From: Sanderia malayensis
Taxonomy: Eukaryota; Cnidaria; Scyphozoa; Semaeostomeae; Pelagiidae
Length of the DNA stretch: 64,000 nucleotides
Reading direction: 5' to 3'
Assembly (NCBI GenBank): GCA_013076295.1
Contig: RQOL01000718.1
Span: forward strand, 5,058,081 to 5,122,080
Made by a program: the position numbers and the translations under genes. The notes below the pieces were generated by a model that did no database searches, had not been told where the DNA came from, and saw nothing but the letters and a program-made list of their open reading frames with translations. How positions within the stretch are numbered: the first letter of the stretch is position 1; each line of letters begins with the position of its first letter. Below are positions 1-10,300 of the stretch, piece by piece.

Positions 1-1
1 T

Positions 2-2206
2 CCAAGGACCTTAAGTGCCAACACAGTTGAAAATGTTGCAATTAATGATTTGCAATTCAGACAAAAAGTGCAGTTACTAAATAGGGAGCAGATGCAATTT
101 TTCTATCATGTCTTATACGAAGTTAAATTGCAAAGAGAGCCACTTAGAATATTTCTCAGTGGTGGTGCAGGAGTTGGAAAGAGTTTTGTTTTGAACACAC
201 TGTACCAAGCAGTAACCAGATATTTCAACCAGTTATCTGGTGAAAACCCAGATGATGTTAGAGCTTTGAAAGTTGCACCCACTGGCAAGGCTGCTTTCAA
301 TATAAATGGAAACACGATTCATTCTGCCTTCAATATTCCTGCATCTCAAGGTTTCAATTACATACCCCTTGATAATGATAGGCTTAATTCAATCAGAAAA
401 CAGTACAAAACTCTTAAGATTATTTTCATTGATGAAATATCAATGGTTGGAGGCAGATTGTTTAATTTTTTAAACCAACGTCTGCAACAGATTATGGGAA
501 CACAAAGTCCATTTGGTGGCTTAAGTATAATAGCAGTAGGCGATTTGTTTCAACTTCAACCTGTTTTTGACAAATGGATATTTGAGGGGTCTCCTTCAGA
601 ATATTCCACTTTTGCGACTAATATTTGGCAAGATCATTTTCAATTTTGTGAGTTGAAGACAATAATGAGGCAGAAAGATGACAAAAACTTTGCATTACTA
701 TTAAATCGCTTAAGAGAAGATAATCATACAAGTAAAGACATCAGCCTCTTGAAAACAAGAATTATTTCCAAAGGCACATCTTCAATTGCTCATATATCAG
801 GCTACACACATTTATTTCTAACAAATGCTTTGGTTAATTCATTCAATCATGTTGTTTTCCAAAGTTCAAACAAAGATAAAACAATTGTAAAAGCCATTGA
901 TTTAGTGGTGGGTGATTTAAAAGATGATGTGAAAGAACAGTTGACACAAAAGATTCCAAATGACCCAACAAAAACCATGGGTTTACATTCAAACTTACCC
1001 ATAGTTGTCAGTGAAAAGTATGATTTAACTTGCAACATTGACACTACAGATGGTCTGACAAATGGTGCAGAGTGCACTGTTATGAAAATTGATTATAGAA
1101 TTTCAAATTCCAGTAGGCCCAGTATTATCTGGGTCAGTTTTGCAGAGGAAAGGATTGGATTGATTCAAAGGTCAGAGTATAGATCACTGAGAACATCAGA
1201 AACAGATAATCAATGGACACCAATTTTGGAAGTTAACAAACAATTTGTAATGAACAGGGCTTCCCACTATAAGTTCATACGCCGTCAATTCCCACTGAGG
1301 CAGTCGGCAGCCAAAACTGTTCACAGGTGTCAGGGTGATACATTAAAAGATGTTGTTGTAAGTTTTGCTTCGACACCCAGGGACCACATACACTATGTTG
1401 GACTTAGTAGAGTTGAAAATATGAATGGATTACATATTGAAACTCTAAATGAACAAAAAATTACTGTTAGTAAAAAGGTTATAGATGAAATGAAGCGTTT
1501 GAGAGACTTTTCAAAATATACACCCAGTGTTCCATTCTTATACAATCTCTCCGCATCACTAAAGGTCTTATTTCACAATGTCAGATCATTCCCACTTCAC
1601 AAAAATGATATTTTGCATGATTTCAATGTGACTTCAGCTGACATCAATTTTTTTGTAGAAACTAATTTCTCTATGAGACATAGCTACCAAGAATTTGATA
1701 TTCCAGGCTTTAAACAACACAGAAATGATTATATTTCTGCAAATTTTAAGTGTGTCTATGGAACTGCAGTTTATGTTATTTCCTCCTTAGATTCCAGGGT
1801 AACAGTACTGTCACAGAATCATAATAAAATCGAAATTACTGTTGTAGTTGTCAATGAGCCAGTTAAAAATTTGCATTTAATCGCCCTTTACAGATCGCCA
1901 AGTAAAGTTCCATTCAGGAATTTACTGCAAACTTTGCAGTTTCTTCATGAAAATATTGCACAAAATCAACCTACCATTATAATGGGTGATTTTAATGTAG
2001 ATCTTTCAGGTGAATCTTCTGAAAATACAATACTTTTGTCTATGATGACAAATCTGGGATATACACAGTTAATTACAGAGCCCACAACAAATTACAGCTC
2101 CATGTTAGATCATGCTTACACTAACATCCAAGACAGAGTTAGTCAAGTTGGAGTCCTGGAGTCATACTTTTCCGATCACAAACCTATTTATCTTTGTATA
2201 AAATAA
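2..2206 (+). CDS. Helentron-type Pif1 helicase fused to AP-like endonuclease (5' end outside window)
   Basis: The frame is open from the window edge (first full codon at base 2) to the TAA at 2204-2206, so this is the C-terminal part of a longer protein. The first two-thirds is a Pif1/RecD-like SF1 helicase: Walker A GGAGVGKS near 160-185, Walker B IIFIDE near 420-440, a GDLFQLQP motif near 540-565, and late motifs VHRCQGDT and YVGLSRVE near 1320-1415. The last third (about 1560-2200) is an endonuclease/exonuclease/phosphatase fold: HNVRS, VETNF, YRSP, GDFNVD, LDHAYTN and SDHKP in the usual order. Helicase followed by EN in one polypeptide is characteristic of Helentrons (Helitron2), where an upstream HUH Rep domain would be expected. 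That Rep is not visible here because the window begins too late. No frame break is seen in the part present. Confidence 0.9.
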   Translation, partial: PRTLSANTVENVAINDLQFRQKVQLLNREQMQFFYHVLYEVKLQREPLRIFLSGGAGVGKSFVLNTLYQAVTRYFNQLSGENPDDVRALKVAPTGKAAFNINGNTIHSAFNIPASQGFNYIPLDNDRLNSIRKQYKTLKIIFIDEISMVGGRLFNFLNQRLQQIMGTQSPFGGLSIIAVGDLFQLQPVFDKWIFEGSPSEYSTFATNIWQDHFQFCELKTIMRQKDDKNFALLLNRLREDNHTSKDISLLKTRIISKGTSSIAHISGYTHLFLTNALVNSFNHVVFQSSNKDKTIVKAIDLVVGDLKDDVKEQLTQKIPNDPTKTMGLHSNLPIVVSEKYDLTCNIDTTDGLTNGAECTVMKIDYRISNSSRPSIIWVSFAEERIGLIQRSEYRSLRTSETDNQWTPILEVNKQFVMNRASHYKFIRRQFPLRQSAAKTVHRCQGDTLKDVVVSFASTPRDHIHYVGLSRVENMNGLHIETLNEQKITVSKKVIDEMKRLRDFSKYTPSVPFLYNLSASLKVLFHNVRSFPLHKNDILHDFNVTSADINFFVETNFSMRHSYQEFDIPGFKQHRNDYISANFKCVYGTAVYVISSLDSRVTVLSQNHNKIEITVVVVNEPVKNLHLIALYRSPSKVPFRNLLQTLQFLHENIAQNQPTIIMGDFNVDLSGESSENTILLSMMTNLGYTQLITEPTTNYSSMLDHAYTNIQDRVSQVGVLESYFSDHKPIYLCIK

Positions 2207-2286
2207 TGAATGTTTTGTTTCACAAGCTGGTGCCTTTGCATTTCTTGAAACTTATTTACTTATTCCATCATATCTTTTTAGACAAC

Positions 2287-3315
2287 ATGAGCGAAAAAGA
2301 ATTACTCGGATATATACATAATGTATCTCCAATCAAAAAAGGACCGTCAAAAAATTTCTTTGACTTTGCCGTACAAACAGAAACAGCAACAGTCAGAGGA
2401 GTGTGCTTTTCGCCGAGCAAAAGAAGGCGCCTTGAAGACATCAGTTTATCTGCCTCTCCTGTAAAATTGCGCAAGTTTGTGTGTGATAGGAATCCAGACT
2501 GCACAGACATCCTCACCAATGACAGTCTCATCATTGAAGACGCTGGAGATGTTGGTTTTGAGAGGAAAGAGATTCTCCCAAAGAATTTAAATATCTCCAT
2601 GCTTCATTCCATATCACCACAGCAACTGGTGACAATCAAGGCTAAAATTGTCAACATAGAACCACCTGTTATGGTGGAAAAAGTGGGATTTACCAAACAA
2701 AATGCTGCATTAATTGACCCCAGTGGCTGTATTAAAATTGTTGTTTGGCAAGATTCTTTAAAGGAGGAGATACAGGAGGGTGCAACCTATCTGTTTAAAA
2801 ATCTACGCATCCGGAAGAACCCCTTTGATGGGGAAATTTTTGTAAATCCAGCAAAGACAGATGCTACAATTGAAATAGCAGAGCCATTTGCACCTGAAGA
2901 ACTTGCTGCACATGCAATAGTGCCAAAAGAATTTATATCTTCCCATGCAACTGGTGAAATTAATGGCATTGAAAAGATTGAATTGTCACGCTGCTGCCAC
3001 AAATGCAAGAAGCCTGTAGAAGTTTTAGGATCATCAGCAATTGTGACATGCAACTCTTGCAACTTGACTCAAAAGTCTTCAAAGTGTAAGAAGCAATGGT
3101 ATGTCCGCATTCTTTTTTCTGCTGATGGAAAAGATGTGGTACTGCACGGATATGACCAAATGGTCATGAAACTCATGGAGTTGTCTGACCTCAAAGATCC
3201 ATCACACAACATCCTTGAAACAGAATTGCAAGAAGCTCTCCTTCTGCTGCCTCCTATTTCAGTAATCTACAACAGACGTACAAGAGCCATCGAATCTGTA
3301 GCAAAAATTGACTGA
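2287..3315 (+). CDS. RPA-like OB-fold single-stranded DNA-binding protein of the Helentron
   Basis: About 342 residues if translation starts at the ATG at 2287. The frame is open further upstream, but a pyrimidine tract plus AG at about 2268-2280 looks like a 3' splice site, so the ATG at 2287 (MSEKELLGY) is preferred. The middle region (QLVTIKAKIVNIEPP, then DPSGCIKIVVWQD, then LRIRKN) has the beta-barrel pattern of an RPA70-type OB fold. A CxxC...CxxC pair (CCHKCKKP and CNSCN, about 2990-3060) resembles the RPA zinc ribbon. It lies 80 bp downstream of the helicase-EN stop on the same strand. RPA-like ORFs are known companions of Helitrons and presumably coat the displaced strand during rolling-circle replication. 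Frame intact. Confidence 0.75.
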   Translation: MSEKELLGYIHNVSPIKKGPSKNFFDFAVQTETATVRGVCFSPSKRRRLEDISLSASPVKLRKFVCDRNPDCTDILTNDSLIIEDAGDVGFERKEILPKNLNISMLHSISPQQLVTIKAKIVNIEPPVMVEKVGFTKQNAALIDPSGCIKIVVWQDSLKEEIQEGATYLFKNLRIRKNPFDGEIFVNPAKTDATIEIAEPFAPEELAAHAIVPKEFISSHATGEINGIEKIELSRCCHKCKKPVEVLGSSAIVTCNSCNLTQKSSKCKKQWYVRILFSADGKDVVLHGYDQMVMKLMELSDLKDPSHNILETELQEALLLLPPISVIYNRRTRAIESVAKID

Positions 3316-3570
3316 TACCCGTTTCCCTTGCCATAACAACTTAGTATAAAAACTATCATGCTGAATGTTATGTTGATTGCTAACTTTTTACATTTTAATT
3401 TCATTTGCTGACTGAATGCTGAAGAATATATTCCATAACAGTATAATTAAGTCCTTGAATTATTATTGTTTACATTTGAAAATTTGATTTAACTGCAAGA
3501 TATAGCATAATGGCGATTGCGTTTGTTACTGTTGATGTCTCGTTCTCTCTCTGCACTGTTGATTTCTATT

Positions 3571-4302
3571 TTAATTTACGAGTCTCGATTGCACAGCGTG
3601 TCTTCGCGAATCATTTGTAGGTTTACCTATTTTTTTATATGAATGAAACCATTTCATCGGGTTTGAAGCAGAATCTCTCAACATATCTCTGACATAAAAT
3701 GTAAATCTGATTTTGTATACAGCTTGCCTGTCTTTGAGGATTGTGCTCAAGCTCTCCTCTGTGAACTTTATACCCTTCAGGTAAATGTTTTTCACAAGAT
3801 TCTCCATTTCCTTGGTCTCTTCTAGCGTTTGAACAATGTTTCTCCGATTCTCGATTTCTTTTACATGTAATTCAGAGTTAATAATCTGACGAGCAAAATC
3901 GGCAACCGTGTTGATGGGCACCTTTCGCAGACGCTTGGCGATACTCCTGAATGCTGCCTTCTTCAGTCTAGATTTGCTTTTCTTAGGCTTTTCTTTGATT
4001 TCCACACTTGTTTCCTTTTTGCGAGATTTGTCAGATTTTTGTTTTTTGGCTTTAGGATCCCTGACGATGACAACATTTGCCTTTGGCCTCGTTCTTGACT
4101 TCTTGGAACCAGAGTTTTTGTTGTTGGGACTTTCAGATTTGTCGTCATCATTGGCAGCCTTTTTGTGTGTGCTGTTATTCTGTAAATCATTTCCGTCTGT
4201 ATTTTCTGAAAGAATGAAATCTAAGAGCTCGTCTGTTTTAGAATACGATATCTTTCTTTTACATTGTCTTGCCTTCGATGTTCTACCAGTTTCATCCGCC
4301 AT
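3571..4302 (-). CDS. Lysine-rich basic protein of unknown function
   Basis: An uninterrupted 243-residue frame with a true ATG (MADETGRTS) on the minus strand, tail to tail with the RPA-like gene (255 bp apart). The N-terminal half is low-complexity and strongly basic (runs such as KKSRTRPK, KPKKSKSRLKK), suggesting a nuclear or nucleic-acid-binding protein. The C-terminal half (VADFARQII, then LKGIKFTEESL, then YVRDMLRDSASNP) looks like a folded helical domain that I do not recognise. It could be an accessory gene of the Helentron or a neighbouring host gene. Its uninterrupted length and normal start support a real CDS; the function is open. Confidence 0.5.
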   Translation of the reverse strand: MADETGRTSKARQCKRKISYSKTDELLDFILSENTDGNDLQNNSTHKKAANDDDKSESPNNKNSGSKKSRTRPKANVVIVRDPKAKKQKSDKSRKKETSVEIKEKPKKSKSRLKKAAFRSIAKRLRKVPINTVADFARQIINSELHVKEIENRRNIVQTLEETKEMENLVKNIYLKGIKFTEESLSTILKDRQAVYKIRFTFYVRDMLRDSASNPMKWFHSYKKIGKPTNDSRRHAVQSRLVN

Positions 4303-5175
4303 TTCGGCATTTCATTTGCATCAACAATCACCGGTGACAACAACCTGGATGGTTTCCAAACTTGTATGAGCTGACCCCCTTGATCGACTGATGAGCAGAC
4401 TGCACGGGGTCTGAAGCGAGTCTCGCTTTCACGATTTGATTGTTCCAAAAATAGAAACAGGCCTGGTCAAATCGTCACTTTGCCCTAGTTGCGGCCATAG
4501 GAAAGCTCGAAAATGGCTTGTGGAAAACAGGCTAGAAACCGTGCAGACAAGAATCAAAGCTGCGGTTCACGCGAATCGCCGTGCTTTGCTGTGTCCAATG
4601 ATGGCCGTTTCAAGACAAATGCACCTTTCGGTAAAGGAAAAAGTGCTTTTCAAAGAGAAGGTAAATCGAGAATTTTTAGTTACACTATCTTAGTTCTCTT
4701 ATTTTATTAAAACTGGATAAAATAGTAATACATAGAAACGAGGCAAATGTCTAGCTAAAGCGAGGCTAAACCATGAGAATAAAATGTAGCCGTATTACAA
4801 ACATATTCTTTTTTTAAAGTACGGGAGTCGGGAAAGTACCCCTCGTGTAAAATCGTTTTATTTTTAATCCATGAAAATTGGAAATCACCGAGAATCGTTT
4901 TTCGAGGTGATTTTGACCGACAGCCAATTCAATTCGAATATCCCATTTGAATGACCGGCAGTGTTTAAATTAATGATGGCTAATACAAATTAGGCAGAGT
5001 TAAAGGTGAAGAGATAGTTGCGTTGATCTGCACATCATTGATTATCGTTATGACAATACAGTAAAGAGTCCTTATACATAGTTTATTAACATTCTTCACA
5101 CATGGACACAGAAGGATCTCGATTCCATATTTAGATTTGTGAGGCACCTTTTATTGAAAAACGAATTTTTTTCCA
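4303..5175. other. Intergenic stretch between divergent genes
   Basis: It contains the presumed promoter of the minus-strand basic protein. There is a possible short plus-strand coding exon at 4513-4663 (starts MACGKQARN, ends at a GAAG|GTAAAT donor-like site), but its phase does not join the downstream MULE-like exon. Otherwise nothing recognisable. Confidence 0.4.
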
Positions 5176-6263
5176 GCAATGAAGATCAAATCCCGTCTAT
5201 GAGCTCTAATAATTCCAGTGAAAGTGAGAGTGGAGATGCTATACTCAGTGTCCTGTTGAACAACCCAGAGGAACTGGAATTGGAACATAAACCATCCGGA
5301 ATACGCAGAAATCTAGTCTTCACTTTGAACAAACGAGTTGTATCTATAGCCTCTGCGAAGTCAGATGACAATGGTGCGTATCTAACCAAAGCAATTGCTA
5401 ACAGAAAATTTACAAATTCAGCATCAACAAAGGCAACGTAAGAGAAGCGCGTGGGTATAGAGCACAGTTTGTTCCAAAGAACAATGTTTATGAAGTGGTG
5501 CGATGTTATCGACAAAATAAAAGTAATCCAGCATTCAGCCAGACAATAGCCACTGCAAGGAAGATGACTAAGGAAGAGATAATGCCTTATTATCTTGTTA
5601 CGCACAAGTGGTCTGACGGAATAGATCACTCTGCTGAATTCAAAATGCCACGTCATGGAAATGCTAGAAAGCCTGATACTCGCCCTTATTACCATCAAGA
5701 TCTCGACGTTTTACAGGGAATTGATTCCATGTTGGATAAAGGACATTCAACGGACAAAATTTATACTACTTTAGCTAACCGAGCGACTTCCACAGTCAAT
5801 GAGACAGTAAAGTGCCCCAAAGTAATTGCTAACAGAAAATTTACAATTTCAGCATCAACAAAGGCAGAGTTCTCTGAAGCAGAAAGCATCTTGAGGTCGT
5901 TAAGAATGGAGGGAAGTTTAATAAAATCAGTTATTTTTGAGCTTCAACAATACTCCACTACAAATTTCACCCCGCAAATGCTGCAAGACATGCATCGATT
6001 TTGCATCCTAGGAGATTCTATTCTTACCATAGACACAACATTTGAAATTTGTGAAGGGCTTTGGTTAACGGATACAACTTATTCATACCTGGCGTTAGTA
6101 GACAGTCGTGGAAAGAATCCTGAATTTCCTGGTCCATCCTTTTGGCATTTTAACAAAAGCAGAGAAAGTTATCCGAGATTTGCAGGGGAAATTCTTATAC
6201 ATGCTCCTGAGTTGGCAGAAATAAAAAAAATTGGTCACGACTTGGACAGAGCTGTAGCTCAAG
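5176..6263 (+). pseudogene. MULE-like transposase fragment
   Basis: The reading starts after a good 3' splice site (TTTTTTTCCAG at 5175) and changes frame near 5430. The second part (about 5430-6263) carries a Mutator-like (MULE) DDE core: SILTIDTTFEI near 6020-6050, LVDSRGKNPEFPGPSFWHF near 6090-6150, and IKKIGHDLDRAVAQG just before a donor-like CAAG|GTATAG at 6263/6264. The first D of the triad is in IDTTF; the rest of the catalytic domain is missing downstream. A 48-bp segment is present twice (about 5385-5433 and 5816-5864). Its first copy coincides with the frame change, so a partial duplication may have broken the gene. Alternatively these are separate exons, since TTTCAG precedes CATCAAC in each copy. 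Function: DNA transposase, now incomplete. Confidence 0.6.
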
Positions 6264-6451
6264 GTATAGCCATTTTTTACATTTCCTTCAGAAGTATACC
6301 CAATTTTTCATATCAAACTGAATGTACAATGTACAATTTCACAAATTCTAGAACTCGTGCTACATAGATAAACAATACAATCTTGTCACAAGGCAACAAA
6401 CATTACAGTGTCACATTGTTGTTTAGAGTGGAAGTCTAATTGAGCGAAATA

Positions 6452-6697
6452 ATGAATGAAACTTGCTATTTACATGTTGTCCTTATCAAAACAACTGGTG
6501 TGCACAAGATAACGGACAAGGATGGGAAGCAGAAGAGGTATACGGGCAACATCTACCTGCATTATCTAACAAAATGCCTGATGTTATACCACCAAAAATT
6601 TGACTTCGTGAAAGTCAACGTTCCAAAGGGAACACATGAACTGCTGCCTGCACATGCTGTTGAAAGTCTCAGAGCAAAGGGTTTGACTCTGGTGTAA
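6452..6697 (+). CDS. Short ORF, possible terminal exon of the MULE-like remnant
   Basis: About 81 residues from the ATG at 6452 to the TAA at 6695. It contains KITDKDGKQKRYTGNIYLH and ends HAVESLRAKGLTLV. The composition looks like genuine protein, and it sits 190 bp after the MULE-like exon on the same strand, so it may be a terminal exon of that gene or a separate transposon remnant. No known domain recognised. Confidence 0.3.
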   Translation: MNETCYLHVVLIKTTGVHKITDKDGKQKRYTGNIYLHYLTKCLMLYHQKFDFVKVNVPKGTHELLPAHAVESLRAKGLTLV

Positions 6698-7547
6698 CTA
6701 GATGGACATTGTGTGTATATTTGAAAAAACAGTTACTACTGATCACTAACAATACAGCTTTGCATTTTATAACTTATCGAACAGTTGTCAGTGACAAAAA
6801 GTATCATAAACTAGTTTCTAAACTTTTATCACATTTGCTTTTTACTTTTATCATTATTAGCGTGTTTGTTCTGTTGATGTCATTACATGAATGATAGCAA
6901 AGAGCTCAGCCAAGCTCTTGTTCTTAACACATAAACACATAGCTGATTTTATTTAAAGATATTTTGTTTAACTCGGTTAAGCTGCCTCTAAACATGCAAC
7001 CGTAGGGGCTCTATTATGCCTCGGAGAAGGTTTTACTGCATTTGTGACAGTCTATAAGTAGGATCATAAAGGAGGGGAATCAGTATTGTTTTTCTATTGC
7101 TTTCAAAAACTACATTTGTTTGCAAAATACAAAAGGTTGATTGAATAATCTGAACTGATCTGGTCTCAAACATTTAATCCTATTGATGCCGTTCCACAAA
7201 GTTACCTATTACATACACCACTGGGACAAATAAGTGATATGTGAAGTCAAGGTATTGTTTAAAAAAAAAGACACGAAAAACACTAAGTAAAATATGCACA
7301 AAACAGTTGATAATAAGTACATCAAAATATTATAATAAACAAAACATTGTGAGAACTCAAATAACTTAATATTAATATTTCACTTAATATTTGTTATGGA
7401 AATAATTCAATCAGCAGCGTTGTGGGAGCATCTTCTTTTTCACTTGTGGGGGGGGGGCTGAAAACTAAATTTCCGACCAATGACACATTCTGATCAAAGT
7501 ATTACGGTGATCCGAAGAAAGTTTAACAGAATATCAAACTAACGGTA
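6698..7547. other. AT-rich spacer
   Basis: No coding potential or RNA gene seen. It holds a G9 run near 7449 and a short CTCTATTATGCCTCGG motif near 7009 that resembles the ends of the MITE-like element at 14.5 kb. Confidence 0.5.
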
Positions 7548-7832
7548 GTAGTCCATGGGGCAAAGCCCAATTTTTGAGAAATCATGTGCAAATTGGTGAA
7601 TAAGGTTACTATACATCATCGGAAAGGAAATTTTGCGCTGATTACGAATATGAATGTTAATAGGTCGAGGAGTGTCATCTTCACACCTAAAATTGCTGAT
7701 GTCAGCAAAAATGTGAACAATCTTGTTTTAGCTAATGGAAGCCTTTTGCTTAGTAAATACGACATAATTCCATTTATGTTAATGACTTCTTGTATAAAAA
7801 CAATGCCAATGAGTATATCTGGACAAAATATA
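7548..7832 (+). repeat. Left terminal inverted repeat of outer element A, first part
   Basis: The sequence from TAGTCCATGGGGCA to the CAAAATATA near 7832 matches the reverse complement of 13201-13453 with few mismatches. It is followed by the Penelope-like insertion and resumes at 10552. The left copy has a few short insertions relative to the right, for example near 7560-7580 and 7785-7800. No autonomous gene of element A could be assigned. Confidence 0.8.
7814..7832 (+). repeat. Target site duplication of the Penelope-like element, left copy (19 bp)
   Basis: TATATCTGGACAAAATATA is present here and at 10552-10570, immediately flanking the retroelement. The same 19 bp occurs only once in the other TIR (13201-13219, reverse strand), which preserves the empty site. 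Confidence 0.85.
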
Positions 7833-7905
7833 ACATATAACTCGAGTAGAGCGTGCCTATCCTGGCTATAGTGCTCGATATACGCAAGTATAGAGCAATT
7901 ATATA

Positions 7906-8217
7906 GTAGAATTAACACATTAAAAAGTAGACATGCTCTTCTGTGACTCCGAGTTTCGTGCTTGCGCACTCGTCAGACAGACTATATCAATGAAAAAATA
8001 TCCCAAATTACAGTGGTACTTATTTACAAGAGGTGCTAAATTTAAGACAAAAGAAACTATTTTTAATTTTTTATTTTGCGTCCTATTGATCATTGGTTAC
8101 TTAGTGTCCTATTGTTCAATTGATTACTTGGTGTCCTATTGTTCATCAGATAAAACTTGTTTTCGTGTCGGCATTTCGATATCAGCTCAGATCTTTTCTT
8201 CAGTAGTAAGTCATTGT
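7906..8217 (+). repeat. Inverted arm of Penelope-like element (left, native 3' end)
   Basis: About 312 bp, nearly identical to the reverse complement of 10240-10551. It holds the last ~40 codons of the RT/GIY-YIG gene and its 3' UTR. Confidence 0.85.
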
Positions 8218-10300
8218 TTCCTTTAATAATGTGCAGTTTCTCAGTCAAACATAAGTCGCACCGTTTTGAAATGTTGTTGTAGGCTTTGGCAGAGGTGATG
8301 ATGGTCCATTGTATATTGTAGGCTTTGTTCATGTCTTTTTGTTCCCATATGTATTTGGAGAGTTCAGTGCTGTTGGCGTATTTTTGGTTCCGAAATGACT
8401 GTCTGTGTTGCGTAAACCGTTTCTTAAAAGTTCCTTCTGTCAGGCCGATGTAGTCTTTCCCTGTCGTGTCTTCGTTGGTCGTGACGTGGGCGTTGTATAT
8501 GATGCTTGAAGTGAGACAGTTATTGTTAAGTGGGCATTCTTCTTTCTTGCGGCAGTTGCATGTGTTGTCAGAGGTGATGGTGGGGCTTTCGTTCGTTATT
8601 TTCTTGTTATGTTTGCTGATTATTGCTTCCATGTTTTCCGTGCAGCTGTAACTTAATTTCAGGTTGTTTTTGTTGAAAATTTTATGAAACTTATGATTCT
8701 TCGGAAAATGCTTTTGGATAAGTTTGAGGAAAGTTTTGCCGATGTTGGTCTGTACGTTCTTGTTGTAGGGGGGGTTGTACCAGATGATGTTTCGCTTTCT
8801 ATTCTTCCTTGCTCGTGAGGCTGCAGGGTTGTTCTTGTTGTTGTTGGTGTTGTATGTCAAAGGCTGGTCGTATCCGCTGGATTTCAGGGCGTTTTCGTAG
8901 GTGGGCTTGGCTTTGTTGAATTCAGTTTCATTGCAGGAAATGTCGGAAATTCTACGGTTGATGGCGGCAGGAAGCTGTTTGATTATGTTGGGGGGGTGAT
9001 TTGACTTTGTGTTGATGTAGAGTGGTAGATTATTTGGCTTTCGGTAGGGGTAATATGATTCGTTTGTGAGGTTGAATGTAACGTCCAGGTAGTTGACTAT
9101 CTTAAGGTTGGTTTGTATGGTGATGTTGAGGCCGTGCTGTTTGAAATACTTGGTTATGTCCTTTCTTATTCTGTCTGCTTGAGGTCCTGAGATGTTTTTG
9201 AAGATGGCAAGTCCGTCGTCTCTGTACAGTCCTATGTTGTCTTTTCCGTATTTTGTGGCTAGTTTATTGAGGATGAACAGGCCAACGAGCTCACAAATTT
9301 CTGCACCATCGAAGCTTCCCATCGTTACGTCAAATAAGTTGCTGTCCTTTTTTACCCATGTGGTTCCGTTGTTGAAGAGTATTGATTTGCGGGCGTGCAT
9401 GATGATGTTGGTGTCTTCGTCGGTGATTTTACAGTACGTCTTGGCGAATGATAGTGCGTTCTTAAGGAGGTCCTCTGTGATGGAAGGGTAGAAGTTTTCA
9501 ATGTCGAAGATGATGAATGTATGTTGTTGTTTGTCTTGTATTTTGTTGAACCAGTCGATGACGGACAGTGAATTTTTCCATTGGTTTAGGGCTGTTGTGT
9601 TTCTTATTGTCGAGTTGACTCTTTCCAGGATTTGTTTGCTTATGCGGCCTATTTCGCTTTTTGCTGGGTTGATTAATCTGCATTTTGGGTTGTTTTCGAA
9701 ATTGTCTTTGTGGTCTTTAAGGGTAATGAATGCTTGTCGTTCTGCCATGCGTTCAGCTCTGTCGTGGATGTTAAGATCAGAGGCGATGTTCCGGGCTTCG
9801 TTGTTGATGTCGTGGATGGTGTTTTCGTTTGCTTTCTTATAGGTCGCAGTTATGTTGCTATTCAGTAGTTTGTCGTATTGTTCCTTATCCAGTTCGTAGT
9901 AGTTGGTTGTTTTGTCCGCAGGGATGAAGGCTTTTGATGAATTGTTGATCCTGTTTATGTCTTTGCGTAGTTGGTCTTGGAAGTCGCCGTGCGTATTCTT
10001 AAACTGTATGTGCTTTATCATGTTGAGTAGGTCGTTTTCAAAGGGGTTCAGATCTTCATTTTGTGGTGGGCATTTTCTTGATTTAAATCCGAAATTTTCG
10101 TTGTGGTTGTTGCTGGGTGGGTCATCTTTGTTCTGTTTTTCGACGAAGAAAGCTTTCCATCTCATGCGTTTGATTACATTTTCGATTTTCTCGATTAATT
10201 TCTTTATGTACGTATTTCTTGGCGGTATCGGGATATTCGACAATGACTTACTACTGAACAAAAGTTCTGAGCTGATATCGAAATGCCGACACGAAAACAA
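8090..10300 (-). CDS. Penelope-like reverse transcriptase with C-terminal GIY-YIG endonuclease
   Basis: An open frame of about 736 codons with no internal stop. There is no ATG at its upstream limit: a stop lies at 10304-10306 and the first ATG (MRWKAFF) is at 10165. The true N-terminus is lost, because the body is truncated at the inverted-arm junction at 10240. RT landmarks: FIPADKTTNYY, FITLKDHK (about 9720), FIIFDIENFYPSI (about 9500), the catalytic YRDDG at about 9210-9227, and VNYLDVTF. A cysteine-rich linker (CNCRKKEECPLNNNC, about 8520-8570) precedes the GIY-YIG module: IYNAHV, DYIGLTEGTF, KKRFTQHRQSF, STELSKYIWE (about 8350-8500). That order (RT, Cys linker, GIY-YIG) is the usual Penelope layout. 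It copies RNA at a nicked target. The frame looks recently active apart from the 5' truncation. Confidence 0.9.
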   Translation of the reverse strand: MFSCRHFDISSELLFSSKSLSNIPIPPRNTYIKKLIEKIENVIKRMRWKAFFVEKQNKDDPPSNNHNENFGFKSRKCPPQNEDLNPFENDLLNMIKHIQFKNTHGDFQDQLRKDINRINNSSKAFIPADKTTNYYELDKEQYDKLLNSNITATYKKANENTIHDINNEARNIASDLNIHDRAERMAERQAFITLKDHKDNFENNPKCRLINPAKSEIGRISKQILERVNSTIRNTTALNQWKNSLSVIDWFNKIQDKQQHTFIIFDIENFYPSITEDLLKNALSFAKTYCKITDEDTNIIMHARKSILFNNGTTWVKKDSNLFDVTMGSFDGAEICELVGLFILNKLATKYGKDNIGLYRDDGLAIFKNISGPQADRIRKDITKYFKQHGLNITIQTNLKIVNYLDVTFNLTNESYYPYRKPNNLPLYINTKSNHPPNIIKQLPAAINRRISDISCNETEFNKAKPTYENALKSSGYDQPLTYNTNNNKNNPAASRARKNRKRNIIWYNPPYNKNVQTNIGKTFLKLIQKHFPKNHKFHKIFNKNNLKLSYSCTENMEAIISKHNKKITNESPTITSDNTCNCRKKEECPLNNNCLTSSIIYNAHVTTNEDTTGKDYIGLTEGTFKKRFTQHRQSFRNQKYANSTELSKYIWEQKDMNKAYNIQWTIITSAKAYNNISKRCDLCLTEKLHIIKGNNDLLLKKRSELISKCRHENKFYLMNNRTPSNQLNNRTLSNQ

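Noticed and set aside
4436..4710. Two overlapping short plus-strand frames as genes
   Set aside because: No domain, and neither phase joins the downstream exon at 5176. Mentioned only as a possible exon.
7933..8226. 97-residue plus-strand frame, also present inverted at 10.2-10.5 kb
   Set aside because: It is the antisense of the Penelope-like 3' end and recurs only because of the inverted arms.
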